DNA of 64,000 nucleotides from an uncultured Tolumonas sp. GTDB taxonomy: Bacteria > Pseudomonadota > Gammaproteobacteria > Enterobacterales > Aeromonadaceae. The notes below the pieces were generated by a model. That model saw nothing but the letters and a program-made list of their open reading frames with translations, ran no database searches and was not told the DNA's origin. Position numbers and translations under genes: made by a program. Below, piece by piece: positions 47,138 to 56,253 of the stretch. Within the stretch, counting starts at the first letter, position 1, and each line of letters opens with the position of its first letter. The stretch covers positions 1 through 64,000 of the forward strand of contig NZ_OY781381.1 in the NCBI RefSeq assembly GCF_963676665.1, read 5' to 3'.

Positions 47138-47608
47138 ATGAAACCCGGCGAAAAACAGGAACAACTTGTTAAGGCTTTCAAAGCCTTATTACGAGAAGAG
47201 CGATTTGGATCACAGGCTGAAATTGTTACGGCACTGAATGAAATCGGCTTTGAAAACATTAACCAGTCGAAAGTATCCCGGATGTTAAGCCGCTTTGGTG
47301 CGGTACGAACCCGTAATGCTAAAACGGAAATGGTGTATTGCTTACCCGTAGAATTGGGTATTCCGACGATCAACAGCCCACTGAAAAATCTGGTGCTGGA
47401 TGTCGATCACAACGGCATTATTCTGGTGATCCATACCACACCGGGTGCTGCACAATTGATTGCCCGCATGCTGGATTCATTAGGTAAAGCAGAAGGTATT
47501 CTCGGCACCATTGCTGGTGATGACACTATCTTCATCACACCAACAGCAGAAACCGACATCGACGAGCTTTACGACTCTGTTCTGGAGTTATTTGAACAGA
47601 CGGGTTAG
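47138..47608 (+). CDS. argR: Arginine repressor
   Basis: 156 residues (E. coli 156). Winged-helix N-terminal domain ([63 protein letters not shown]) and C-terminal hexamerisation/arginine-binding domain ([37 protein letters not shown]). It represses arginine biosynthesis genes when arginine is abundant and would bind the boxes just upstream. Confidence 0.98.
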   Translation: MKPGEKQEQLVKAFKALLREERFGSQAEIVTALNEIGFENINQSKVSRMLSRFGAVRTRNAKTEMVYCLPVELGIPTINSPLKNLVLDVDHNGIILVIHTTPGAAQLIARMLDSLGKAEGILGTIAGDDTIFITPTAETDIDELYDSVLELFEQTG

Positions 47609-47618
47609 TCGTCAGCCA

Positions 47619-47641
47619 TAAAAAAGGGACCGTAAGGTCCC
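47619..47641 (-). terminator. Rho-independent terminator after the P-II gene
   Basis: gggacc-gtaa-ggtccc; on the minus strand followed by T6 (47620-47625). It lies between the convergent argR and P-II genes and has a T-tract only in the leftward direction. Confidence 0.8.
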
Positions 47642-47676
47642 AATATGTCTGAACGAACAATCTGAAAAAAACAGAA

Positions 47677-48015
47677 TTAGATGGCTTCGCCATCCATTTC
47701 GCCGGTACGAATACGCACAACATGTGCCAGGTCGTACACGAAAATCTTACCGTCACCAATTTTACCGGTATAAGCGGCTTTGCTAATCGCTTCGATAATG
47801 CTTTCAACGTTATCGTCAGAAGTAGCGATATCCAGTTTTACTTTCGGCAGAAAGTCGACCTGATATTCAGCACCGCGATACAATTCGGTGTGACCTTTTT
47901 GACGGCCAAAACCTTTCACTTCGGACACGGTCATACCATCTACGCCAAGTGCAGCAACAGCTTCACGCACGTCATCCAATTTGAACGGTTTAATGATTGC
48001 ACTGATAAGTTTCAT
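47677..48015 (-). CDS. P-II family nitrogen regulatory protein (GlnB/GlnK)
   Basis: 112 residues. Trimeric signal protein reporting 2-oxoglutarate and ATP/ADP. T-loop KGFGRQKGHTELYRGAEYQVDFLPKVK has the uridylylated Tyr51; TGKIGDGKIFVYDLAHVVRIRTGE is the B/C-loop region. Features of both paralogues are present (HTELYRGAEY as in GlnB, SKAAYTGKIGDGKIF as in GlnK). There is no amtB neighbour, which would favour GlnB, but sequence alone does not decide. Confidence 0.95.
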   Translation of the reverse strand: MKLISAIIKPFKLDDVREAVAALGVDGMTVSEVKGFGRQKGHTELYRGAEYQVDFLPKVKLDIATSDDNVESIIEAISKAAYTGKIGDGKIFVYDLAHVVRIRTGEMDGEAI

Positions 48016-48174
48016 AGTTAAACTCCCACTCCCTGGTTAATTGGGCTTAACTGAAACAATTCAATGTCTGTGCCATTTATTAAATATCGTTATTTTTCAA
48101 TAATTTAATAACACAAAATCCATTCATCATACTATTGATGAACACAATTATGCACTTCTCGCCAGCACTGCGAC

Positions 48175-48197
48175 AAAAACGCCCCAAAAAGGGGCGT
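48175..48197 (-). terminator. Terminator after yacL
   Basis: cgcccc-aaaaa-ggggcg hairpin; on the minus strand a T5 follows immediately. It lies 18 bases after the yacL stop. Confidence 0.8.
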
Positions 48198-48214
48198 CAT
48201 TGTGGGTCATTTAT

Positions 48215-48586
48215 CTATTCTTGCTCGGTAATAAACTCTCGCCAGGCACGAAGTAACAATTCAAAGTCTTCCAGACCACAAGCAGCAAACAATTCATCGT
48301 CGTAATAACTTAACCCCTGCTCATTATCTTCTATCGGTGTTTCAAATTGCAGTTCCAACGCGCTGACGGTAGCAGCCTCTTCTTCCAGATACAGACAAAA
48401 GGTCTTGCCGGATAATTTGTAATCGTCACCAGCATGTAATAAGTGCGCGGTGGCTTTCAGAATTTCATCACAGAGGGGTAAATTCTCACCCAACTCATCA
48501 GTCAGCCAAAAACCAAAGGCTTCATGCCCCATCGATAAACGAGCCCGGCAACGACCGTCGATGTCCCGGACAAACTCATGATCCAT
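48215..48586 (-). CDS. yacL: YacL family protein (UPF0231)
   Basis: 123 residues (E. coli YacL 120). The opening MDHEFVRDIDGRCRARLSMGHEAFGFWL, the middle GENLPLCDEI, and the ending YYDDELFAACGLEDFELLLRAWREFI follow E. coli YacL throughout. Acidic, soluble. Function unknown. As in E. coli it lies directly downstream of acnB, here 177 bases away with a terminator between, so it is probably expressed separately. Confidence 0.93.
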   Translation of the reverse strand: MDHEFVRDIDGRCRARLSMGHEAFGFWLTDELGENLPLCDEILKATAHLLHAGDDYKLSGKTFCLYLEEEAATVSALELQFETPIEDNEQGLSYYDDELFAACGLEDFELLLRAWREFITEQE

Positions 48587-48706
48587 ACCTTGCTCTCCTG
48601 AACAACGGCAATACGGGTCATCCTTTACCTTTTCAGTCTGTCAGCAGACTGCGTTTGCCTGATTATGCTTACTTATTAACAATAGTTGAAAGTTATTGGA
48701 AACAGT

Positions 48707-48742
48707 GAAAAAAGAGAAGGGCAAGTCGATGACCTGCCCTTC
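48707..48742 (-). terminator. Terminator after acnB
   Basis: gaagggca...tgcccttc hairpin with an 11-base loop; on the minus strand followed by ctctttttt. It lies about 20 bases beyond the acnB stop. Confidence 0.8.
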
Positions 48743-48763
48743 ATGTGATCACAAATTACCGTT

Positions 48764-51361
48764 TTATGCCGGTACTTGCAAAATCACTTCTGCTGCTTTA
48801 CTGGTATAACTGGCGATCTGATCAAAGTTCAGATAACGATAAACGTCTGCCGCCATCGCATCCAGTTCCTTCGCGTAAGATTGATACTCTTCCACGCTTG
48901 GGATCCGGCCCAGAATCGCTGCCACAGAAGCCAGTTCTGCCGAAGCCAGATACACGTTAGCGCCCTGACCTAAACGGTTCGGGAAGTTACGGGTCGAGGT
49001 AGAGACCACGGTAGTGCCGTCGCCAACACGCGCCTGGTTACCCATACACAGTGAACAACCCGGGATTTCGATACGCGCACCCACGCGACCGAAAATGCCG
49101 TAATAACCTTCTTCGGTCAGTTGGTCACGATCCATTTTGGTCGGTGGTGCGATCCACAGGCGGGTATGCAGCTGACCTTTGAACTGGTTCAGCAATTTAC
49201 CCGCGGCACGGAAGTGACCGATGTTGGTCATGCAAGAACCGATGAACACTTCATCGATCTTGTCGCCCGCAACCGTTGACAGCAGACGGGCATCATCCGG
49301 ATCGTTCGGCGCACACAAGATCGGCTCTTTGATTTCGTTCATGTCGATTTCAATGATCGCGGCGTATTCCGCATCCGCATCGGCTTCCATCAATTTTGGA
49401 TTAGCCAGCCACTCTTGCATGCCTGCAATACGACGCTCGATAGTACGTTTATCACCGTAACCTTCCGCCAGCATCCATTTCAGCATCACGATGTTGGAGT
49501 TCAGGTATTCCGCGATTGGCGCTTCATCCAGCTTGATAGTACAGCCTGCAGCAGAACGTTCCGCACTGGCGTCAGCCAGTTCAAATGCCTGTTCTACTTT
49601 CAGCTCTGGCAGACCCTCAATTTCCAGAATACGACCGGAGAAAATGTTTTTCTTGCCCGCTTTTTCCACGGTCAATAAACCCATCTGAATGGCTTGGTAA
49701 GGGATCGCATGCACCAGATCACGCAAGGTGATACCGGGTTGTAATTCGCCTTTAAAGCGCACCAGTACAGACTCTGGCATATCCAATGGCATCACACCGG
49801 TAGCAGCAGCAAACGCCACCAGACCCGAGCCAGCAGGGAAAGAAACACCGATTGGGAAACGGGTGTGCGAGTCACCACCAGTACCCACGGTATCCGGCAG
49901 CAGCATACGGTTCAGCCAGCTATGGATAACACCATCGCCCGGGCGCAGTGAAACACCGCCACGGTTCATGATGAAATCTGGCAGCGTGTGGTGCGTCTGC
50001 ACATCAACTGGTTTTGGATAAGCAGCCGTGTGACAGAAAGACTGCATGACCAGATCAGCCGAGAAACCCAGACAGGCCAGATCTTTCAGCTCGTCGCGGG
50101 TCATCGGGCCAGTGGTATCTTGCGAGCCCACTGTGGTCATTTTTGGTTCGCAGTAAGTGCCCGGACGAATGCCGGCAACACCACAGGCTTTACCCACCAT
50201 TTTTTGCGCCAGTGTATAACCTTTACCGGTATCAGCGACTGGTTTCGGACGGTTAAACACGGTCGATGCCGGCAGGCCCAGCATGTCACGCGCTTTGTCG
50301 GTCAGACCTCGACCCACGATCAATGGAATCCGGCCACCGGCGCGCACTTCATCCAACAGTACGTCAGTTTTCAGCTCGAAAGTGGCAATCACTTCGTCGC
50401 TGCCGTGAACGGTCACTTTACCGGCATATGGGTAGATGTCGATGACATCACCGGTGTTCATCTTGCTGACATCCAGCTCGATTGGCAGTGCGCCGGCATC
50501 TTCCATGGTGTTGAAGAAGATTGGGGCAATTTTGCCACCCAGCACGAAACCGCCCGCACGTTTGTTTGGCACGTTCGGGATGTCATCCCCCATGAACCAC
50601 AGTACAGAGTTGGTCGCTGATTTACGTGATGAACCAGTACCAACCACGTCACCCACGTACACCAGCGGGAAACCTTTCTGTTTCAGTGCTTCCAGCGTTT
50701 TGATCGGGCCAACTGCGCCTTCTTGATCGGCGGTGATCCCCGGACGGCTGTTTTTCAGCATCGCTAACGCGTGCAATGGGATATCAGGACGTGACCAGGC
50801 ATCTTGTGCCGGCGACAGATCGTCGGTGTTGGTTTCACCGGTCACTTTGAAAACAGTCAGGGTGACTTTGTCAGCCAGCTGTGGACGGTTCAGATACCAT
50901 TCCGCATTCGCCCATGATTCCATGACCTGTTTGGCAAACGCATTACCGGCCTGCAGTTTTTCCTGCACGTCATGGAAAGAATCAAACAACAGCAAGGTGT
51001 GAGACAGTGCTTTCGCAGCAATGGGGGCCAGTTTAGCATCATCCAGCAGATCGATCAGAGGCTGAATGTTGTAGCCACCTTGCATGGTACCCAGCAATTC
51101 AGTGGCTTTTTCTGCGCTGATCACCGGAGAGGTTACGGTACCTTTGGTTACCGCAGCCAGAAAGCCGGCTTTGACATAAGCGGCTTCATCGACTCCAGGT
51201 GGTACACGATCAGCCAGCAGTTCTAGTAATACGGCTTCTTCGCCGGCCGGTGGATTTTTCAGTAATTCAACCAACCCGGCAACCTGTTCGGCTGATAATG
51301 GTTTTGGCGCAATACCTTGCGCAGCACGTTCTGCAACATGTTGACGATAGCTTTCTAGCAC
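48764..51361 (-). CDS. acnB: Bifunctional aconitate hydratase 2 / 2-methylisocitrate dehydratase
   Basis: 865 residues, the same length as E. coli AcnB. It interconverts citrate and isocitrate and also processes 2-methylaconitate. The AcnB order is evident: HEAT-like N-terminal domain ([22 protein letters not shown]), swivel domain ([22 protein letters not shown]), then the catalytic domains with [43 protein letters not shown] and [18 protein letters not shown]; the three cysteines in GSCMTN and CSLC ligate the 4Fe-4S cluster. A typical position downstream of the pdh cluster, though six or more other genes intervene here. Confidence 0.98.
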   Translation of the reverse strand: MLESYRQHVAERAAQGIAPKPLSAEQVAGLVELLKNPPAGEEAVLLELLADRVPPGVDEAAYVKAGFLAAVTKGTVTSPVISAEKATELLGTMQGGYNIQPLIDLLDDAKLAPIAAKALSHTLLLFDSFHDVQEKLQAGNAFAKQVMESWANAEWYLNRPQLADKVTLTVFKVTGETNTDDLSPAQDAWSRPDIPLHALAMLKNSRPGITADQEGAVGPIKTLEALKQKGFPLVYVGDVVGTGSSRKSATNSVLWFMGDDIPNVPNKRAGGFVLGGKIAPIFFNTMEDAGALPIELDVSKMNTGDVIDIYPYAGKVTVHGSDEVIATFELKTDVLLDEVRAGGRIPLIVGRGLTDKARDMLGLPASTVFNRPKPVADTGKGYTLAQKMVGKACGVAGIRPGTYCEPKMTTVGSQDTTGPMTRDELKDLACLGFSADLVMQSFCHTAAYPKPVDVQTHHTLPDFIMNRGGVSLRPGDGVIHSWLNRMLLPDTVGTGGDSHTRFPIGVSFPAGSGLVAFAAATGVMPLDMPESVLVRFKGELQPGITLRDLVHAIPYQAIQMGLLTVEKAGKKNIFSGRILEIEGLPELKVEQAFELADASAERSAAGCTIKLDEAPIAEYLNSNIVMLKWMLAEGYGDKRTIERRIAGMQEWLANPKLMEADADAEYAAIIEIDMNEIKEPILCAPNDPDDARLLSTVAGDKIDEVFIGSCMTNIGHFRAAGKLLNQFKGQLHTRLWIAPPTKMDRDQLTEEGYYGIFGRVGARIEIPGCSLCMGNQARVGDGTTVVSTSTRNFPNRLGQGANVYLASAELASVAAILGRIPSVEEYQSYAKELDAMAADVYRYLNFDQIASYTSKAAEVILQVPA

Positions 51362-51487
51362 AATGCACTCCTCTCTGGAAATTCAGCCCCGCCGCTCATC
51401 CCTGAACAGTTGTCAGTAGCTTGGCTGTAAAGCAAACGGGGGATAACTATAGTGAATTTATATGCAAAATAGAAACATAACTGCTTA

Positions 51488-51679
51488 TTAGCAGCGACCT
51501 TTCTTGGCCTGACCGGGAGGGCAGAAACCACCGTGCCCTGCAGGATACTGACCACCTTGATCCAGAATCACGCGTGTGCCACCAACATCAGCTCGATTGA
51601 CACGTACCGGGCGAGGCCCGACACAACCGACTATCGCCGTCACCATCACTGCCAACATAAAGTGTGACAAGGTTTTCAT
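51488..51679 (-). CDS. Small predicted lipoprotein
   Basis: 63 residues. Signal sequence MKTLSHFMLAVMVTAIVGC with a lipobox-like IVGC at 16-19, so a lipidated mature chain of about 45 residues is expected: CVGPRPVRVNRADVGGTRVILDQGGQYPAGHGGFCPPGQAKKGRC. It ends with two further cysteines and is basic. AGAGGAA lies eight bases before the start. I do not recognise the family. Confidence 0.75.
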   Translation of the reverse strand: MKTLSHFMLAVMVTAIVGCVGPRPVRVNRADVGGTRVILDQGGQYPAGHGGFCPPGQAKKGRC

Positions 51680-51938
51680 TGATGTGTTCCTCTGTAGTTT
51701 TTATTGTTACGTCCCGGTTAAGCATAATCGTTACCGACAGAAAAAACATCCGTCGATAATTAACCAGAAAAAAATTTCGTATTTCAAAGACATTTTTTGT
51801 TCTCTCAACACGAAACGTTACCGTGTAGTCAGGGAATCCGACGAAAGCTATACTTAATTCAGCGATGAAATACCGCTTTTTCTCGGTCAGGTGGTCAGTG
51901 ATACACATCCTGTCCGGTTTTCATATTAAGGACAGTTC

Positions 51939-52325
51939 ATGTTGTATTCGATTTTAGCCATTAGTCTTGGTGCCTCTGCTGGTGCCGTCAGCCGTTGGTT
52001 TTTAGGTTTAGGGCTAAACGCACTGTTCCCCACTATTCCACTGGGCACATTGGCTGCTAATTTACTTGGTGGTTATCTGATCGGTTTGGCGATCACCTTC
52101 TTTGCGGGTAACCCCAGTTTGCCACCGGAATGGCGTTTGCTGGTGATCACGGGCTTTCTTGGTGGTTTGACTACCTTTTCGACTTTTTCCGCCGAAGTGA
52201 GCACCTTATTACAACAAGGCCGATTAGCTTGGGCAGGCGCCGCGATTTCTGTGCATGTATTGGGTTCGCTGGCGATGACGCTATTGGGCATGGCATCGAT
52301 GAACTTATTACAACGTGTGCCTTAG
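51939..52325 (+). CDS. crcB: Fluoride efflux channel CrcB/Fluc
   Basis: 128 residues, four membrane segments. Seen: [47 protein letters not shown] (the Phe/Thr track and central sodium site region), and [13 protein letters not shown]. It forms a dual-topology dimer that exports fluoride. Followed by a DUF190 gene ten bases later, a frequent crcB partner. No convincing fluoride riboswitch upstream. Confidence 0.95.
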   Translation: MLYSILAISLGASAGAVSRWFLGLGLNALFPTIPLGTLAANLLGGYLIGLAITFFAGNPSLPPEWRLLVITGFLGGLTTFSTFSAEVSTLLQQGRLAWAGAAISVHVLGSLAMTLLGMASMNLLQRVP

Positions 52326-52334
52326 GAGGTGCTT

Positions 52335-52652
52335 ATGCAAGGCTTCAAGCTAACGTTCTTCACACAACAAGACCGTTCTGTGCATGGCCAGTCACTGGCG
52401 TTATGGCTACTCGAACAAGCAAAAGAGATCGGCATTCGTGGTGCGACACTGACGGCCGCCAGTGAAGGTTTCGGCCACGATAAAAAACTGCATTCGGTGC
52501 ATTTTTTTGAGCTAACAGAGCAACCGCTACAAGTGACCATGGCGGTTACCGCCGAAGAAGCTGAGTTGATGTTTGCGTTACTGAAAAAAGAAGGTATCAA
52601 TATTTTCTACACGCAGGCTGCTATTGAATTTGGCATGTCAGGAGAGCGCTGA
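52335..52652 (+). CDS. DUF190 family protein
   Basis: 105 residues from the ATG at 52335, which has AGGAGG five bases upstream overlapping the end of crcB; an in-frame GTG two codons earlier is less likely. FKLTFFTQQDRSVHGQSLALWLLEQAKEIGIRGATLTAASEGFGHDKKLHSVHFFELTEQPLQVTMAVTAEEAELMFALLKKEGINIFYT fits DUF190, a small P-II-like fold. Coupled to crcB, so a role in fluoride resistance is inferred; biochemical function unknown. Confidence 0.92.
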   Translation: MQGFKLTFFTQQDRSVHGQSLALWLLEQAKEIGIRGATLTAASEGFGHDKKLHSVHFFELTEQPLQVTMAVTAEEAELMFALLKKEGINIFYTQAAIEFGMSGER

Positions 52653-52685
52653 ACCAGCAGGTTCGGCCTCCCCTAAAATGTATGT

Positions 52686-52874
52686 TTAATCTTTGAGCCC
52701 CATTTTTCTGAAAAACATTTCTGCCGGGCAAAATCCAGTAAAAGAACTCTGGACCATATTGGCACCCACAAACAAAGTTAACAGCACAAACCATGGGCTG
52801 AGCCAGTAAGTCAGTGCCACCGAGACTAAAACCATCACCCCGGCAAATGCGCGGACTGCTTTATCGACGGTCAT
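52686..52874 (-). CDS. DUF2892 (YgaP-like) small membrane protein
   Basis: 62 residues. MTVDKAVRAFAGVMVLVSVALTYWLSPWFVLLTLFVGANMVQSSFTGFCPAEMFFRKMGLKD: two hydrophobic segments with the conserved N-terminal R-x-x-AG and the FTGFCPAE motif of DUF2892 proteins. In E. coli YgaP this segment is fused to a rhodanese and governed by an ArsR-type regulator; here it is stand-alone. GGAGGG lies just upstream, and an 18-base palindrome lies 15 bases further. Confidence 0.9.
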   Translation of the reverse strand: MTVDKAVRAFAGVMVLVSVALTYWLSPWFVLLTLFVGANMVQSSFTGFCPAEMFFRKMGLKD

Positions 52875-52888
52875 GGTGCCCTCCTTTA

Positions 52889-52906
52889 AATTAGATTCAT
52901 CTAATT
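52889..52906 (-). promoter_or_regulatory. Palindromic operator-like site before the DUF2892 gene
   Basis: AATTAGAT-TC-ATCTAATT: perfect 8-base arms. It resembles the ATTAGAT/ATCTAAT half-sites bound by ArsR-type sulfur sensors that often control DUF2892 genes. No arsR-type gene is in the window. Confidence 0.55.
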
Positions 52907-53160
52907 GAATATAGTCGTTCCTGCTAAATTCTGTGCTGCCAAACTAAAAATTCATTCCTGTGTACTGTTTCTCAGCAACCACTAACACAACGAAATTAAT
53001 TCGTAATTGCAATATCTCATAAGAATATGACACATGACTCTGTACAGGTTCTGTCTGCACGAACGCTGCGTAAAGATACTCACCGTGGGCATGCCATCAT
53101 GGGTGCGCACAGTTCACTGCTACCTCGATGATTGACATGATTACACGCGAGGACATCATT

Positions 53161-53277
53161 ATGCACAACTCGATCCTGCTGTTTGTTTTGTTTGCCTCAA
53201 CCGTGCTGACGCTGGTTGTGATCCCGGCGCTGTATTTTCTGTATCTGGCGCGAAAGACAGCACAAAAAACACAATAA
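53161..53277 (+). CDS. 38-residue single-span membrane protein (unrecognised)
   Basis: ATG with GAGGA eight bases upstream. MHNSILLFVLFASTVLTLVV then IPALYFLYLARKTAQKTQ: one long hydrophobic span followed by a basic tail, so an N-out or signal-anchor-like arrangement with a cytoplasmic C-terminus is expected. It lies 68 bases before another membrane protein gene on the same strand, so they could be cotranscribed. Family not recognised. Upstream, 52907-53160 shows no other supported gene. Confidence 0.6.
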   Translation: MHNSILLFVLFASTVLTLVVIPALYFLYLARKTAQKTQ

Positions 53278-53345
53278 CAACGGATAACTGCAGGTCATGA
53301 ACTACACTTAAATTGCATTTTCAATACCTGAAATAGGAAGCCATA

Positions 53346-53756
53346 ATGCTCCCATCGGTAATTTACGAATTAATGCCCGGTTCTTATTTACTGATCGGCA
53401 GCAGCATCATCAGTTCCAGTAATAACCCTTTGGTGGTAATAGCGGGTTGCCTGTTTTTTGCCTCCGGTTCCTGGATCTGGATCTTACGTTCCAATAATCG
53501 GCGAGTTGATAAGGAGGTAAAATATTACATGCTGATTTTTCGGCACTTTTATCTGCCTGATACGCTGTATGAACTACTGCCTTTTATTAATATCTTTACC
53601 GGCCTTCTCTTGATCAGGCTCCAGATCCATCCGGCAGTAGCTATAACTGGAGCCGTATTTATTACGTGGGCATTCTATTGCATTGCGAAACGCTATCTTT
53701 TCAGAAAACATCCGCACAACACCAATAAATATAAATTGTATAAGCCCCTGAAATAG
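53346..53756 (+). CDS. Unknown membrane protein with an internal duplication
   Basis: 136 residues; AGGAAG precedes the start. Two halves share a pattern: LPSVIYELMPGSYLLIG then a span and W (residues 2-47), and LPDTLYELLPFINIFTG then spans and W (about 75-110). Each unit has the L-P-x-x-x-Y-E-L-x-P entry followed by hydrophobic helices, giving about four membrane segments. The C-terminus is basic. I recognise no function. The duplication suggests evolution from a two-helix unit. Confidence 0.8.
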   Translation: MLPSVIYELMPGSYLLIGSSIISSSNNPLVVIAGCLFFASGSWIWILRSNNRRVDKEVKYYMLIFRHFYLPDTLYELLPFINIFTGLLLIRLQIHPAVAITGAVFITWAFYCIAKRYLFRKHPHNTNKYKLYKPLK

Positions 53757-53779
53757 CCTGATTGTTTGCAGAAGAAAAC

Positions 53780-55135
53780 TCAGCTATATACACAAATAAG
53801 TCCCTTTTCATTTCGCAGAATTTCAACCAAGAGCGCTAACGCAGCAATAAACTGTTTTTCATCTTCAATCGCCATCAGTGACAGTCGGATCGCATTTGGC
53901 GTCACAGCCAGCGGGTCGGCTTTGAAATAAGAGGCACTGCTGACCAGAATACCGCGGTTTTTCGCAACCAGTGTAAAGGCATCCGCTTGCCAATGCTCCG
54001 GCAACACCAACCACAAGTGGTAGCTATCAGGCTGATGAAATAGTGTAAATTCAGCTAAATATTCTGCTGCTAAGCGCTGACGATGGATCGCTATCTGGCG
54101 TTGTTCTTTGGCAATTTGAAATGCCTCACCGGTATAAATCAGCACAGCAGCGGCAGCAAACGTGATCGGTGATGGTAACCAGAGTGTAGAACGAATAAAT
54201 GCCGCTAAGCGTTCACTTTCCGTCGATGGTGCTTTGATATAACCACAGCGCAGACCGGGGCTGATGGCTTTTGACAGACTGGTGATATGAAAACCATGTA
54301 ATGGTGCAAAATTACAGATCGCCGCAATCGGGGTCGGATTTAGAAACCCATAAATATCATCTTCAACCAACCACAGCTGATGCTGATTTACGACGGCGGC
54401 CAGTTGCTGTCGACGCTCCACCGACATTGTCGCTGCAGTTGGGTTTTGATGTGATGGCACGACAATCACCATCGCGACTGGGGTATTCTGACATAGGTCA
54501 TTTAATGCAGCCGGCACCATGCCCTGTTCATCCATTGTGACGGAAACCACTTTTCGCCCCAACAAATTTGCGATCGACAAAATGCCCGGATAAGTCAGCG
54601 CCTCGACTGCGATAGTGTCATCCGGTTGGGTGTATAACTGGATCAACGTAGTCAGCGCATGTTGCGCGCCACTAGCTAACACCACATCATTTTCGTTATC
54701 GACTTTCAGGCCATACTGACGCGCCCACTTCGCCCCCATGACCCGATGTTGTGCCAAGCCAGTGTGCTCAACATAACCGTATAACACATCGTTACCATGC
54801 GTCAGGATCTGTGAAAACACCTGATTTAACCGGTCCGCATGCTGATGAATACAGGGTTGCAGAATAGACAGATTGCGTTCTTGCTCACTGGTTTCGGCGC
54901 GAATGACATCGGATAGCTGGCTGTGATTACTAACAAAACTACCCCGCCCGACGAACGATTCGATCAGCTTTTTTTCCGCCAGTTCTTTATAGGCTTTCGC
55001 CACCGTGATTGGCGTGGTCGCCCATTGTTGGGCTAATTCACGATGCGTCGGTAGCTGGCTGCCTTCCGGAAACTGGCCGGAACGGATCAATTCTTCTATT
55101 TTTTTAACAATGGCTAAATATTTTGGCGCGCTCAT
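53780..55135 (-). CDS. MocR-type (GntR/aminotransferase) transcriptional regulator
   Basis: 451 residues. The GntR winged helix (residues 5-72: KYLAIVKKIEELIRSGQFPEGSQLPTHRELAQQWATTPITVAKAYKELAEKKLIESFVGRGSFV) is joined to a fold-type I aminotransferase domain with the PLP lysine in HITSLSKAISPGLRCGYI (Lys289) and WLVEDDIYG. MocR regulators sense a PLP-reactive metabolite. It diverges from a beta-hydroxyacid dehydrogenase gene across an intergenic region with two clean palindromes, so that gene is its probable target. Confidence 0.95.
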   Translation of the reverse strand: MSAPKYLAIVKKIEELIRSGQFPEGSQLPTHRELAQQWATTPITVAKAYKELAEKKLIESFVGRGSFVSNHSQLSDVIRAETSEQERNLSILQPCIHQHADRLNQVFSQILTHGNDVLYGYVEHTGLAQHRVMGAKWARQYGLKVDNENDVVLASGAQHALTTLIQLYTQPDDTIAVEALTYPGILSIANLLGRKVVSVTMDEQGMVPAALNDLCQNTPVAMVIVVPSHQNPTAATMSVERRQQLAAVVNQHQLWLVEDDIYGFLNPTPIAAICNFAPLHGFHITSLSKAISPGLRCGYIKAPSTESERLAAFIRSTLWLPSPITFAAAAVLIYTGEAFQIAKEQRQIAIHRQRLAAEYLAEFTLFHQPDSYHLWLVLPEHWQADAFTLVAKNRGILVSSASYFKADPLAVTPNAIRLSLMAIEDEKQFIAALALLVEILRNEKGLICVYS

Positions 55136-55243
55136 TTTATCTTACCGGATATGGGCATTGACTAAAGATAACATATATCAATTTACCGCTGTAACCGCTA
55201 TTCCTGCACGATAGAATGGCGCTTTATCACCAAATAAACGGAG

Positions 55244-55281
55244 ATTTGTCGATCCCTGAATCGACAAATTGACATATGTCA
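55244..55281. promoter_or_regulatory. Two adjacent palindromes in the MocR / dehydrogenase control region
   Basis: First, ATTTGTCGAT and ATCGACAAAT as perfect 10-base arms around a 6-base spacer (55244-55269). Second, the perfect 12-base palindrome TGACATATGTCA (55270-55281), immediately adjacent. Both lie about 50-85 bases before the dehydrogenase start. They are likely operators for the divergent MocR regulator. Confidence 0.6.
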
Positions 55282-55329
55282 TTAACAGATCAATTATCTG
55301 GTCATAGTCACTGACAGAGAGGGATCATG

Positions 55330-56202
55330 ATGAACATAAGCAATGTAGCCTTTATTGGTTTAGGCGTAATGGGCTCCCCGATGGCGGGATACCTGCAAAA
55401 TAAAGGCTTTAACACCACAGTTTATAACCGCACACATAGCAAAGCCGAAGCCTGGCAAGCAACCTACCATGGCGCGATTGCCGAAACACCAAAGCAAGCA
55501 GCTACTGATGCGGACATCGTTTTTATCTGTGTCGGCAACGATAACGATGTACGCAGTGTTTGTTACGGTGAAGATGGCATTTTGGCCGGTTTAAAACCCG
55601 GCGCCATTGTCATTGACCACACCACTGCCTCCGCCACCTTGGCGCATGAATTGGAAAATGCCTGTCACAAACAAGGGAATCATTTTATGGATTGCCCGGT
55701 TTCGGGTGGACAGAGCGGTGCCGAAAAAGGCTGCCTGACCATCATGTGTGGTGGTGATGAACAAACCTTTGCCGTAGCGAAACCAGTGATGGATGCCTAT
55801 GCCCGCCAGATCCAGCTGGTTGGCCGTTGTGGTGCCGGGCAACGCTGCAAAATGGTTAACCAGATCTGTATCGCTGGTGTGTTACAAGGTTTAAGTGAAG
55901 GCTTGTTGTTGGCAGAAACGGTCGGGTTGGATATTCACCAAGTGGTCGAAACCCTGAAATTTGGCGCTGCGGGTTCGTGGCAGATGGAAAATCGTGCCGA
56001 AACCATGGCACAAAATAAATTCAACTTTGGTTTTGCCATCGACTGGATGCGCAAAGATTTAGGCATCTGTCTGGAGGAAGCTGCCTGCCAGCACATTGAA
56101 CTACCACTGACCAAACAGGTGGATGAACGCTATGCCAAACTACAGGAAGAAGGTTGTGGTCGGCTGGATACTTCCGCTTTGATCTTATCGCTGAAAAAAT
56201 AA
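55330..56202 (+). CDS. NAD(P)-dependent beta-hydroxyacid dehydrogenase (3-hydroxyisobutyrate dehydrogenase family)
   Basis: 290 residues; an ATG one codon earlier (55327) is the alternative, and the SD GAGGG suits the second ATG better. Rossmann motif VAFIGLGVMGSPMAGYLQNKGF, substrate-binding DCPVSGGQSGAEKGCLTIMCGG, catalytic Lys in RCKMVNQI, and a C-terminal helical domain (FNFGFAIDWMRKDLGICLEEA). Family members reduce tartronate semialdehyde, succinic semialdehyde or oxidise 3-hydroxyisobutyrate; which applies is not clear. Divergent from a MocR regulator. Confidence 0.94.
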   Translation: MNISNVAFIGLGVMGSPMAGYLQNKGFNTTVYNRTHSKAEAWQATYHGAIAETPKQAATDADIVFICVGNDNDVRSVCYGEDGILAGLKPGAIVIDHTTASATLAHELENACHKQGNHFMDCPVSGGQSGAEKGCLTIMCGGDEQTFAVAKPVMDAYARQIQLVGRCGAGQRCKMVNQICIAGVLQGLSEGLLLAETVGLDIHQVVETLKFGAAGSWQMENRAETMAQNKFNFGFAIDWMRKDLGICLEEAACQHIELPLTKQVDERYAKLQEEGCGRLDTSALILSLKK

Positions 56203-56217
56203 TCCTAGTTGAACATC

Positions 56218-56253
56218 AAAAACAGAGCCTCGAAAATCGGGGCTCGTGTTTTA
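56218..56253. terminator. Weak bidirectional terminator
   Basis: gagcc-tcga-aaa-tcgg-ggctc with flanking aaaa and gtgtttt, between convergent dehydrogenase and pseudouridine synthase genes; it overlaps the latter's stop. Confidence 0.55.

Noticed and set aside
51858..51938. Possible fluoride riboswitch before crcB (gcgatg...ccgc...gtcagtgat...cctg)
   Set aside because: Some words resemble the crcB motif, but the pairing of the conserved GAUG and CUGAUG...CCUAC segments is not present in the right order, so I do not call it.
53027..53131. 34-codon frame starting MTHDSVQVLSARTLRKD
   Set aside because: No convincing ribosome site, no domain, and no membrane or signal segment; chance is the simplest explanation.
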